DNA from: Chionis minor
Taxonomy: Eukaryota > Chordata > Aves > Charadriiformes > Chionididae
NCBI GenBank assembly: GCA_013398295.1
Contig: VZSF01006858.1
Location: 310,819-374,818 of the forward strand
Direction of reading: 5' to 3'
Length of the DNA stretch: 64,000 bases
The number at the start of each line of letters is the position of its first letter. Within the stretch, counting starts at the first letter, position 1. The notes beneath the pieces were generated by a model. It saw nothing but the letters and a program-made list of their open reading frames with translations. It searched no databases and was not told where the DNA came from. Positions 1-11,900 of the stretch are shown piece after piece. Position numbers and translations under genes: made by a program.

Positions 1-249
1 CTCTAATATATGAAAGTGATCAATGTAAATACTTAATATCAGTAATCTTAGTATAAAGCTGAAGACAAGAATTCTGTATGTTAAAATTACATCTGAACTT
101 CAAAGCAGCAAGCCAGCATTTCCACAGTGACTGATACATGGTTGTCTCTGTTAGTGGAAGATAAGGAAAGTTTCTAATGATAGTTTGTTTTTTCTCTTCT
201 TTCTAAGGGGGCCTTGAAGTTGTTTTCCTAAGCCCCGTAGGGGCAGTTT
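1..249. other. Non-coding sequence, nothing recognised
   Basis: AT-rich sequence with no supported gene. It lies upstream of the possible promoter elements described next. Confidence 0.5.
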
Positions 250-294
250 CACGTGACCTAAAAATGTCTAGCTTTGTCTAGTTTCACTATAAAA
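250..294 (+). promoter_or_regulatory. E-box plus TATA-like element, possible core promoter
   Basis: A palindromic CACGTG E-box is at 250-255 and a TATAAAA heptamer is at 288-294. The CACGTG motif is the class bound by USF/MYC/MITF-type bHLH-ZIP factors. The spacing and the plus-strand TATA would suit a start site near 320, upstream of the candidate membrane-protein exon at 1163. Against this, the 5' leader would then be over 800 nt with several upstream ATGs unless spliced. Both motifs are short and occur by chance in a window this size, so the promoter call is an inference. Confidence 0.2.
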
Positions 295-447
295 TCCTGG
301 ACTTTCAACACTTGAAAATCCAACATGTCCCTATATGTGGACGTAGAGGCTCAGCTGCAGTGTTCAGCAGTTTTGGCCCAAACAACCCCTTTCTCTTAGC
401 TGGAGTGTTTGCTTTCATGTCAAGAACTGTGCTGTTGCTGCTCAAAC

Positions 448-494
448 CTTTTTTTCGGGGTTTTTTTTTTTTTTGGGTGGTTTGTTTTTTTTTG
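448..494. repeat. T-rich low-complexity tract
   Basis: Long T runs broken by short G clusters. The tract inflates an open frame with a Phe/Leu-rich translation (312-533), which I do not accept as a gene. Confidence 0.8.
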
Positions 495-891
495 GCTGTG
501 AGATTTTTACGTGTATTGCTCTTACTGGACTAGTGTAGTTTCTGAGTTCTGCATATGTGCAGTTGTAAAGAAATCAAATATTACAGCTGGAAACTGTGAG
601 ATCAGGCTTGTTGCTGCCCCGGCCTCCCATTTACCGTGAAAACAAACACAGCTCTCTTCTCATGTCTGCCAGCAGGAAGGGGGTGGGGAGGCAGGCGGAG
701 AGGCAGGGGAAAGTTTTTTCTTCAAAAAGGAAGAAGGTCAACTATTTTAGGAAACTAAAACCACTGAGCAATTAGAAGAATTCTTTTCTCTCTGCTCAGT
801 GATTAGAGAATTCTGCAGGCAAGCAGTAATTGCTGCAAACAGTAGAGCTGTGCAGATGACGAGAGGTAAATGCATCTCTTTGCCTTTGCAG

Positions 892-1007
892 AAACATGTC
901 TCTGCGGAAGATGAAGTGGATAATGCAACGTATTTTGCTGTGCCAACAACAGTTAAACTATAGCACAGAGTCTATGAATCTCTGCGCTGGATAAATCGGT
1001 TCTTCAG
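892..1007 (+). other. Possible non-coding 5' exon
   Basis: The segment is bounded by a fair acceptor (pyrimidine-rich stretch ending TTTGCAG at 885-891) and a good donor (CAG followed by GTACAG from 1008). It contains an ATG at 896 that opens a frame of about 30 codons closing before the donor. It lies about 155 bp upstream of the candidate coding exon and could be an untranslated leader exon of the same gene. Only splice-site pattern supports it; no transcript evidence is available. Confidence 0.15.
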
Positions 1008-1162
1008 GTACAGTCAGTCAGCTGATTTGCTGAAGGCAGGGACTGCGTGACTGATTTCCACCCGCTGCTTCTGACATCTCTGTAGGACTGTCTGTGTTTC
1101 ATAAGACTGCATCTACCTAGGACAGGGAAAGAAAGTGGTCTCGGAGAAATTCTAACTTGCAG

Positions 1163-1412
1163 ATGGAAAACAATGAAAAATTGGAATTCAAACCATTAAA
1201 AAAAAATAATTCCGAAGCTGGGAAGTTCCTTACTTGCCTGAAGAAACTGCAGACTATCTGGTTAATGCAGCTTTGTTGTGGGGTCCTCGGGCTAGCCCTG
1301 TGCCTCCTGCTGGGAGTTCAGGTGTCTCTGTACTCTTCTGGCAAGCAGAACCTCAAAGGAACTCATACAGAAAAATATAGACACGTTCCTCATGACTCTC
1401 TTTCGTGTGTTT
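1163..1412 (+). CDS. Candidate first coding exon of a type II single-pass membrane protein, possibly a TNF-superfamily ligand
   Basis: The reading frame starts at ATG 1163 (G at +4, C at -3, so a moderate Kozak context). An in-frame TTG just upstream was not used. The first 83 codons lie before a strong donor, TTT then GTGAGT at 1413; without splicing the frame stops at 1435. Residues 1-30 are cytoplasmic-like with seven Lys (6, 10, 13, 14, 21, 27, 28). Residues 31-52 form one hydrophobic segment containing LGLALCLLLG. From 53 on there is a polar, Lys-rich stalk. The lysines inside and the absence of a cleavable signal indicate type II topology. Codons through the membrane segment are GC-ending and look like real coding use, unlike the AT-rich surroundings. 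A first exon with tail, membrane segment and stalk is typical of TNF ligands. The stretch after the membrane (QVS, then Q, K and TE at matching spacing) faintly recalls human TNFSF4, but in human I believe an intron falls near there, which weakens it. No TNF-homology exon was found downstream. A C-type-lectin-like receptor or another type II protein remains possible. Confidence 0.5.
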
Positions 1413-2918
1413 GTGAGTGCCCTTATTTTCTTTAGGTTTCACCTCATGCCAATCAGTAGTTAGAAACCTCTAGTACAGGGTAGGATCTAAAAAGTGCATT
1501 TTTGAAATGACCTATTAAAGTCATCTGGTGTTCTGTTCTGCTAAAGGGTTTTCATGCAATGAAGATTCCCTTCTATTTTTTCAGATGTTATTCCAAAGCC
1601 TGATACTTCTTGTTCAAGATTTTTTTTTTCTCAATAGATGTATTACTTTTCTGTGTCTACACTTATAATTTGTTCCCTCCATTCTTGGTGTTTACGTTGA
1701 AAATACTACCAGACTACTTTTTACAGTCCTTCCTCTGAGAGCTCTTAGGTGTGTGCTATAAATGTATTTATACAGAAAAATTAAATAATCTATTACAAAG
1801 CATTGCTCAGCTCAGAAACTTCACTAGTTTTCATCATATGGTTCTGATAATCTGATGCTCAACTGACTGTAGTATTCCATGTAGGATCATATGGGAACTG
1901 TATACAATTGGACCATTAAAATGTCCAGTCTGCAGTATCTCAAGATGCATATGTGTGTGCAACACAAAGTTGTATTGATCTTTGCAGCTGTGTTGCAAGC
2001 TGTCTGCAATCACTCCTAGGTGTCCTTTGTTCTTCATTCCTTGAGTTTTTCCATCTGATTGTCTGCATACGTGAGGATCTCTTCTTCCAGATGGATTCAG
2101 CTGTTTGTGTAGTCTTCTAGTGGCCATGCCTCTTTTTTGTCCAGTTGTGTCTGTGGAAAGCATCAGTTTCCACTTCTCCCTCATCCTTTTGGAAGAACTA
2201 TTGTACTGTAACAGAGAACTAATTTGGGTCTCAGTGTGCTTTCAGTGAGGGTTTAGCCAAAATACCTAGGAAAAAGATTCAAAAAATGCTGTCCAGTGTA
2301 CTTGTCTTGTGGTTGCCAGAAGTGGGTGCCTCAGTGAAGATGCATCCTGGAAGGCACCGTGAGACCACAAAACTGCAGGGAGTTTGTAGCCTTTTCTTTG
2401 TTTTAACCAGAGCTCCTCCTGCAGCATTAGAAATTTTCCCAGCCACTGGAGCAACTGTTTCCTTTTCCCATCCTGAAGATAAAATAATTCCTGCTCAAAG
2501 TGTACTCTAACTGAGATTTATGCTGCCCTCTCCATTTTCCTGCAATACTGTGCCCATTCCCTGGCTTTGCAGGAAGCGAATGCTGTATTTGGAGGGGAAC
2601 ACAGCGCGGAGTGCCCAGCAAGAGTCCTGAGAGTATCTTTCCCTGATGTTGGGTGTGCACGGTCTTCTCAGGCCATGTCTGCAATAGCCTTTTCTTCCCC
2701 AAATTCCCATTTTTATTATCACCGTTTCTGCTTCAGTCATGGTGTTAAGCGAAAAAGTTCTTAATGGCTACTGATGATTTTATTACTGCATTTACAACCT
2801 TTTCAGAGCAGGTTGTAACAATATTTGCATTGTGGTAAAAGTAATTTTAACATTTTATTATTTTCAGTATTTTAAATATGTACTATATTAGGTAATATTA
2901 AAGAATACACTATTTTAA

Positions 2919-2933
2919 TTTTTTTTTTTTTTT
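2919..2933. repeat. Poly-T tract
   Basis: Uninterrupted T run in AT-rich sequence. No source retroposon is recognisable beside it. Confidence 0.85.
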
Positions 2934-5900
2934 AGTTAAAAAAGTTATGTTTTCTGTAGCATTTTTCTGCTAGTAGTAGCGTGGAATGGAGGGGAAAAAA
3001 TATTTGGGAGATCTGGTGTGTTCAGCATCCGAGATAGCTGTTTCATTTCTGTCAGGTCTTTCTGAGATCATGTACCCTCGTTACAGAGAGTTAAAATACT
3101 TTGAATGCTACGGGGGAGAGAAGGAGGGGGAGATTTTGGCCAACAGTCAGATAGTTGTCTCAAGTCTTTCATCTGACAATTCTTGTGCCTCTCCTGTGCT
3201 GATCACAAGATCATTAGATTATCTAGGAAGACAATTAGTGAGGCTGATACTAGCTGTAAAATTTGCCGTCACATGTTGAGATTACTATGTGTTTGTTAGC
3301 TCCTTCATCATTAGCTTAAATTGCCAGTTCACTGGGATGCATAATTATTCCACTTTGAGTTCATTCTCTTATTTTTCGGATGGCTCTGTGATGGCACTGC
3401 CACTAGGTAGGAGTGCTACTGGAAGGTCTTGGAGCAGATCCAGCGAAAGGTTAAAAGATGGCTATTACTATAATCCAAAACATTTATTCTTTCATTGCTC
3501 ATCTTCTCTTCTCAGATGTCATCCTATGAATGCACTATGACACATCAAAAAACCCCAGTGAACCCCTCCAACAAATAGTTGATCACAGTAGGTACATGAT
3601 TCATGAGATGTTGTTCTGCCAGCATACGTTCAGGTTGTTTTTGTCCTGTTTATTATTAACTCTTGGAATCTTATAAACTTCTCCAATATTGCACTTCTTC
3701 ACTGTTTATTTTGGAGACTACAGATTTTCCTTTATTTGAGATGCTATAAACAATGTAATTTCATGAATCACTATGCCGTAAGGACTGGTATAGTTAATGT
3801 TTTTAATAGAAGTCACTGGCATCCATAAGTTTTTTCTCACTAATGGGTGGAGATTTAGTGTGGGTTTTCTCACCATAGCCTAGGAAAGTCCATGGTGTGA
3901 GTCTAACATAGCCCGATCCAAAGAGTATGCCAATCAGTAAAGGTAAACTACATTTCACCTACACTTAATGGTCTAAATTTGGCTTTAGAGGCACATGAGT
4001 CATTTACTTTTTTTTAAAAAAAATAAATTTATTACCATTAATAGAAAAAGGCCTGTGTCCAGAGGGTGATTCATCTGAACTATGTAAACCACCTAAAATT
4101 AGGATGAGATGATTGCTCTCTGGTAGTTCCTAATTTTCTGTGTTGAATAGTGTGCAGGAATCCTAGATGAGCTTTAGAGGAGGTACCAAACTTTTACACA
4201 GGTAAAAGCAGATGGAATGAATCTTGCCAAAAAAGACAGCCATAGCTTTCAAATAAATGTAAACTCTGCTACTTCAAGCACCTTCTCACACTCTAAAATG
4301 GAGTAAGATTCAAAGAGGAAGGAACTGACATACACCAGTGAAATGCATTTTGGTACATATTTCTGAGAAATACAGAGGGATTTAATCAAAATTTGGTTCT
4401 GAATCAAAAGGGAGTCTTTTCTATTCAACATAAGTACAAACACAACAGTACCTTATAATTCATTGACTGGTTGCACAAAATTAATGTGATTAACTTGGAA
4501 TGTAAAATGAGTAACAAAACTTGTGATAGTTCTGTATGGCTACTTTCTGAGTGTGCAGAAGCTTCAGTTTAGAAGATGACATTCTAGTGAAGATGTGTTT
4601 CAGAAAGCAGGACTGAAGCTTTACCCGGGAATGAGGGTTTGCCGTGTTCTGTTCTGATGAAAATCCTTGTAGCGAGCCTTAACATGATGCTGCTGAGAAA
4701 CTGAGTAGGGCAAACTGGTGAAAATAGCTCTTTTCCCTACAGTGCTTTCCACCACCTTTCCTAAATCCATTGTTTGTTTTGGCTGTAAGGCAAGTAGTCC
4801 TTGTTTTCTGAAATTGAGGTTGGACCTTGTGTTGTCATCATGTTTTGAAGATCAGATAGTAAAATAAATTCTCTTCCTTCAGTAATGATTTTGGAAAGGG
4901 TCCAGGTTCCTATACCTTTATGAATGCTGCTGAAGTCAACAGTCCCAGTCAGAAAGTGGTTTATCGCAAAGGGTTCATTTCAGGATGGGATTTTTCACTC
5001 TGGTTTATATGGTCATAACTTGCTTTCTTACTCGTGTCAGCATCTAAGTTGCTTAATTTCTGTTTTTGCATACCAATGTATTAAAAGTACGAGTGGTCCC
5101 ATTCTCCTCTCATTCCAGATCAACGCTGAAGTGACTTCTGTTTGGTAGTAGTGTCAATACCACTAGGCCCCGGTACATTATTATATGTCTTATTTAAATT
5201 CAAGCATACCAGGCAAGTTTTCAAGTCTTAGCTAACATTGTGTTATAACTCTTGCAGCTAATCAACAATTTGTTCAAAACCTAATCCAGAACTGGGATTC
5301 AGGACTTGAAGAATTTGTTGGTGCTTTCCAGCATATGCATTAACTGTGTTTCTCTGTTTTCTTTTGCCTTGCAAAGCCAACAAAATCTTTAGCAAATTGC
5401 TGTTTTGTGTAGATTCATAGGCAATTGGCATTATTTTACAAAGCATGTGCAACACAAATGAGTCATTAAGATTTCAAAGTTTAATATACTGGAGAGAAAA
5501 ACCAAATTATATAAACCCTTGTAGCAATAAATATTTTATTTTGCTTATGTTGTGATATTCAATGACTGTAAGCCATACAAATCAGAATTTCTATTCTTTG
5601 CTTACGCAGCTGCTGCTTTTACATGTTTCATTCACAATGCATGAAGCAGCAAGCTGACACTTGCCACATTTTCCATTCATTTTTCTCAGAGCTGTAGCTT
5701 GGGATGACACAGTCTATGAACCATGTTTGAATCTGTGAACTATGTTTGATTTTTGTAGGCATAGTTCCAACATCAGTATATCTCTGTACTCTTTTGATCT
5801 GAAAAAATTCGAAGCATTTTAAAGAGGGATTGGTACCATTAGCCCTAACTTATAAAAACTGAAGCAGGTCTTGTATAGCCTTGTGTCCTACGGTCAGTTA

Positions 5901-8900
5901 AGCAGTATTGCCTGGATTTTACCGGGAACTTATGGAAGTAGAATTCTCGAGGCTTTGAAGTGGTTGTAGAGTTTGAGGTCTGAGTGACTGTGAGCAGTTC
6001 TTGGTTTTGTGTTTTGTTTCATTTTTAAGGTATTTCTTGTAACTAGGAATTTGAACTTGCAGCACTTGAGTTCTGTTGCTGATTCTCTCATTGACTTGGG
6101 AAGATGGTCAACATTTCTGTGCCTCAGAGAGGTATAAATTAACCTCTGTTAGCTTCACTGTAAGAATTAACTCATGTTTGGAGTTGCTAAAATGAAGTGA
6201 AAAGAATCTTGATTAAGGCTTATCATTTTGTGCTTAATAGTAGTAATTTAAAATGTTCCTTTTATTGAAACAAAGGGTGGTTTTCCTCCATGTATACAGC
6301 TTGAGGCTCATTACACCACAAATTAATGGAATGGAGGTCCTTGTGAGCTTTGTTTAAGAATTGAAGACTGAATTAAAGGTAGATGGTGTCTGACAACTTT
6401 CTATTCCCTTCTTTCTGGCAATCATCACTTTTAACTCTAAAGAAAACTAGTGGATACAAATAAAATAAATCCCTGAAATTTAATAAAATATTTGAAGAAA
6501 GAGTTCCCCATAAATTTAAGATAATAAAGTTATTTAAAATTTAACCGTGTCTGAAAGAATAATAAAAGTTTCTGTTGCTGTTTTAGAAGTAATTTTTGTA
6601 TTCTTAATCTTTCATCTCCCTTATTTCAACACACATGATGAAATACATTGAGATTTACATATGGATATTTTATCTGTCAATCTATCTAATTGTGCTTTGA
6701 ATGTTTCTATCGGTACACTTTTCCAGTACCTTGTAAATCATTTAACATTAACATTAAACACATATTTCCCAGATATCCTTGCTCTAAGCATCTGTGTTGA
6801 AGTCTGCTGAAAGAAACAGGAATCCTTTGACTGACTGTCATGGATCAAACCTCCCAAAGATACTTTGTCCTGAGTTTCATATTTACTTAGACGCAATGAT
6901 ATGAATAAAATTTCACTCTTCTTTAAAGAATGAGTTGTTTGCTAACTCATTTGCAGCTACATGGGAAAGAGAGTTATAAGGAAGTGCAGTTTAATAGTGT
7001 TTAGAGTTTAAGCCTGTATTTTTATGAGATATTTGATAAAGCCGTTTTATATTATTTCTGACGCTTATTGCAATTGTATTTTTTTAACTCTTATTTCTTC
7101 TACATAAATTTTACCAAGGAAGCAGATTAATGTTATTTACATGCTGAAATACATTGACTAATATTTACACATTCATGTACTGGCATAAAAACATTGAACA
7201 GATTGAAAGAGAGAACCGTCCTGGATGATTTCCTCTTTATGCACTCTAATTTAGATACCTTAAATAATTACATGCTCTTAGCTAAGTGCCTGATTGATTT
7301 TAATGATATCAAAGTGGCTGAGTGACTGCAAATGAAATTCCCTACTCAACAAGTCATCCGATAATTATTTCTGTGAAAAGTTGCAGAATTTTCCTGAAGA
7401 GTGCCTCAAATGATTCCATTGGAAGCAAGCACATTTCTGGGAGGCAGATTGCTCTGAAATTTAGGTCTTTACTCTCAAAATTAGGTCAGAAAAGCTATTC
7501 TGTCAATACTGTGATGTGACAAATATATTTTTGATTGTAAATCCAGTGTTTCTTTTGCACTTATCAAAGAAATGAGGATTTTCCAAATGATGAGCAAGGA
7601 AAAACAGCCTGTTTCAGAATCCCAGGAAGGTCAAAACTACGTGTCCTCTTTTATTTTTCTCTTCCTCTGGCAAAAGCCAGTGAAGGGGTTTAGGAAAGAG
7701 AATAGTCTCCTTAAGAAATGAGCAGAGATCGTTGTGATGGAGGGAGGGAGCAGAGATTGAGAGAGGTTGAGAGAAAGCACAAAGTGTTGCCATTGGAGAG
7801 GGCTGAGACAGCTGAATCAGGGTGATACAGACTTTTCATTATCAGAAACAATTACTCCGGCAAGAACAGCATGGGACTTCATGAAATGTTTTTGAACTCA
7901 GATTCCTGATAGGAGTGCATTACATAACTTGTGCTTTGTGAATGCTGGCAACCAGCAACCTACAGAAAGACACAGCCAGAAGCAATGCGCTCAGCTGCTT
8001 GCTTTTTTTTTTAAAAAAATATATATCTGGGCCAAGCATTAAACAGACAAGCCTATCTCTACCCTGCCCCCTCCATCAACAGAAGCCTGGTTTTCATCAC
8101 AGATTAATAAACGAAACCTTCTATCATTTTACTGTGCTTCCCACAGTCTTTTGGTAGGAGTTAATGCTGCGAGTCAACATTGCCATGGTGCTTGAAATGT
8201 CTTTGCATGTTTGTTCACTTGAAAGAGTCGTGGCGATGGGGTTGGAGAGAGGGTTTTAAGCTGCCAGTGTGTACAACCTCGGAAACTTTGAGATGGTTTT
8301 GATTGCATTTAGTTCAACTAAAATCTGTTGGGGAGCTGCTGCTATTGCTTTTGTCTTTCAGTTTTATAATAACTGCATTTTCTTTAAAAAGAGCCCATGT
8401 TATATATTCTGCTGTCTCCTGAAGTGATTATTTATATCATTTGCTGTTAAGGAAATATGTCTTAAGTGCTGAGGAATTCTAATTAAGCAGGCTCAGCTGG
8501 AGCGAATAGCTGGACTATTTCACAATACCATTCTGAAACTATTGGCAGGCCCAGAAGCCAGGGAAATTCTCGAACTTTGGGGTTTTACCACGGTGGACGT
8601 AGCCACTAAATTTTACTTATTTTTTTTCAAATCAATGGGTTTGTAGACCAAATTATTTCACAAATCCTTTCGGTGGTTGTTGTTCTTTTTTACTTTCTCT
8701 TCCATCTGCCCTGAAAAAGATGCAATCTTAGCCAAACAAGAAGAACCTCTTCCATATTTCTAAGAGAAGTGTTTATAGGACTAAACACCATAGAATTTCA
8801 TTGGGTTCAGATGTGTTATTTATAAGAAAAAAAATTGGTTTGTTGTCCTTGGAGGCAGAGACAATTCTGTTGAGCCCTTGAGGGGAAGTGCATTGTAGGT

Positions 8901-11900
8901 AATTACTGAATTCGTGAACATTTAACAGTAAAAGCATATATTAAATTTTGCTGTAATAGATCTGATTGTGTAGTGTGTTCACCAAGAAACAAGTTAAAAC
9001 TTTTCTGTCTTGTGCAACTCTTTAGTTCTCTGTTTATATGGTAAACACTACTCTGTTTTGCTTTCCAAGGGCCATCATTCCCTGCCTGCCTAATCTACTG
9101 TTGCTAACAAAAATGACAGTAACGAACCAGAAAGGAACAGCCTTCCCTGGCTCTTTGTTTTCACTCCTCTGGGTGAACACATGTGTTTTTTCCCTTTGCC
9201 TTTTCTCTTTACTCCTTTTCTCTTCAGGGAAAGGAAACCATTTGTACGCTGCACTAAGGAAAAGTGATTGAAAAGTGGAAGCCCATACTTTTCTCTTCAG
9301 CAAACGGAGATCTGTTTTCAGTCTGATGTTTGGTGAAAGGAAGCTTCAGAGCTGCGGGCCAGCTGCCAGGAATGTCTGATTTCCTTTCCACCCACTCCTA
9401 TGATCCTCCCTTTTGGCAGTGATTACCGATGACCACAGCTGTCATGCTAGGTCATGGTAAGCTGTCAAGCAAGGTAGTACATGAGATGTACAAGGCCCAG
9501 TCCTTGGTCTGTGCTGAAGAACAGAATCTTAAATTGAATCTGGTATCAGGCAGTGTGTGAGCGTACCGCAGCAAGCAGCATCGGGCTGATGTCAGCTTGT
9601 TGTCCTGGTTTCTTGAGAAGGTGGGCAAGCAGTAGGTGCTTCTCTAGCCAACAGAAAGCTTCTTCACAACTCTTCCATAGCTAGCGATATCCTGAAGCAT
9701 GAGGACGGCTTGTAATTTAGTCAGAACGATGGCCGTCTAGAATGGGTAAGAACTTCCAGACAGCTGAAACTAGAAACACCTTGAGTTGCTCTCACCCAAT
9801 ATGTATGTAATAATACAGGAGAACTCCATAATCAATGATCAGATCGATAGTGTCCAGGTGGTTGTGCTGCATGCAGCAATCTGTATGGGTGTCTGACTGT
9901 TGGCATTATAGATGTGGCTGAAAATCACTACAGACCTGCAGACTTCAGTTCAGAAAATGATGGATACTGTTGTCAGGGACATAACTTCTATAAATAGAAC
10001 TTGCAGTGTATGTAAGGTAGGATTTTATTAAGCTTCACATGTTTAGTGCCAAGTACATAAATGTCTTCTGAAGAAGTAGTATTTTACTATGTTTTATACC
10101 GTTATGCTGGCTGCATAATGCACTTTTTCCTGTAGCATCTGTTCCTCTTCTAACAGTGTATTAAATAACGTGGCTAAAATCCATTAGGTGTTTGTTCTGT
10201 ATGCCTTCCTCCGAAGGGGGGGGCATTTGCAATGGAGTGTTTGTTTTAAAAACATATAAGAACAGGTTGCTTTCTGTTTCCCAGAGAAAAAAAGGTCAAC
10301 CCTTGAGGGACAGAAGGTCATAAATGCTGTGATTGTCCATTGTTTTTGTGGGAGTTTATTGCAGCTTTAGGTTGGCACGGCCAAGAAAACTTGCCTTCAA
10401 AATAGCCTCAGGGTATGTGATATGTAGGTGATGTTAATTTGTTTCAGTTCTCATTTAAGATGACGGGATCTGGTCCTTGAGGTCTTATGCAGTTGGAGGG
10501 ATGATCGCCTTAGCGAGTCGCATCTGAACTTCATTTTAGTATGATTTGCTTTGGAACAGTAAACATAATTTCCAGTTCTTTTGCTCTTTGTTCTCACGAA
10601 ACACCTATGGCCTTGTAGCAAATCTTACATAAAATTAAATTTGATTTTATTAAACTCTTACACAAGGTTGAGAGAAAATTCCAGGAACCCTCTGGACAAG
10701 AGCCGGTTTCTCTACAGATTTCTCCTGGCCAAACAAGGCAACTAATAACTACTTTCACAAGGCTGGGGAATCCACAGCTACAGCTAAGAGGGGTACAAAA
10801 AAATGTAATAAATAAACAAGTCCGTCCACAAACCCTTCCTCAGGAAACCAGCATGGGAAGCACAGGCATTTAGAATGACAATCCAGCATGTTCTGCCAAA
10901 GAGAGACTTTCCAAAACAGCTGTAGAAATGGCTCCGGTTTCCTTGAATGTCCATTTTAATAGCATTATAGCCTCCACTGTTTATATGTTAATCTAATTGT
11001 TTTCATGCTATCAGCTGTATCTCTTGCAGTTGTATAAAGTTTAAACCCACATCAGTAACCCTCAAGAGGGAGTGACAGACTTCCACAAATGCTGCTGTTC
11101 ATGAACCCAGCTACCTTCGAGCCTCTATTCATTCAGGTACAGTCGGTTTTGAGGCTGCGACAGAAGCTGTTGTTCGGTCTCCCTGTGGGATACCGCATTT
11201 GCTTCATTTGTGCAGAAAGCTTTTCATAACTCTCCCATGTCTGGAGCACTCAGGAATGAATATGCTTCCTCTTGTTGAATAATGGCTGAGCTCCCAGTGG
11301 AAGAGGAGCTTTTTAAATAACCACGTTGCCATGTAGAGTATCTCATGATTTCAATCTTCACAGTCCCTGAGCTACCTGAGCTTTGTAATCAGCCTCATGA
11401 ACGCTCTCTCTGAGTATTTATCAGCTGTGAGCACATTTTATAAGTGCAACTCTATGACTTAAGAATACGGTATGTCTTGTTGTTAGCAGAATTATTTTTT
11501 TTTTGTCTCCAAGAACAGAAAGTTCCCAACATAGGACAAACCGTCTTTGTGTAATCTTATATACTTTCTTCTCTTTGCTTTGCTGTCTTGAACTGTGGAA
11601 CATAATTGCTGAGACATGAAAGGATTTCTGTGTCTGGCCCTTACTGCTATGTTAGCGAGTTTAGCTCTAAATGTATTTGCAACTGGAAGGACCTGTGTTC
11701 ATACTGTTGAACTGTCCTACGCTCAAAAAACCCAAACTTACTTTTGGGAGCAGTCTCTGGCCTATACTAACTCCTGAGCTGTGGCTAGGAATTAGCTGTA
11801 ACCTGGCACTCTCCCAAATGCTAGCTGACCTAGACTAAAATCGTGTCAGGACTGCTCCACCAATTTAACAGGAAAGGCATTTGGCATTCCTTAATCTACC

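Noticed and set aside
312..533. 73-codon plus frame near the possible promoter
   Set aside because: Its second half is translated low-complexity T/G sequence; no conserved features.
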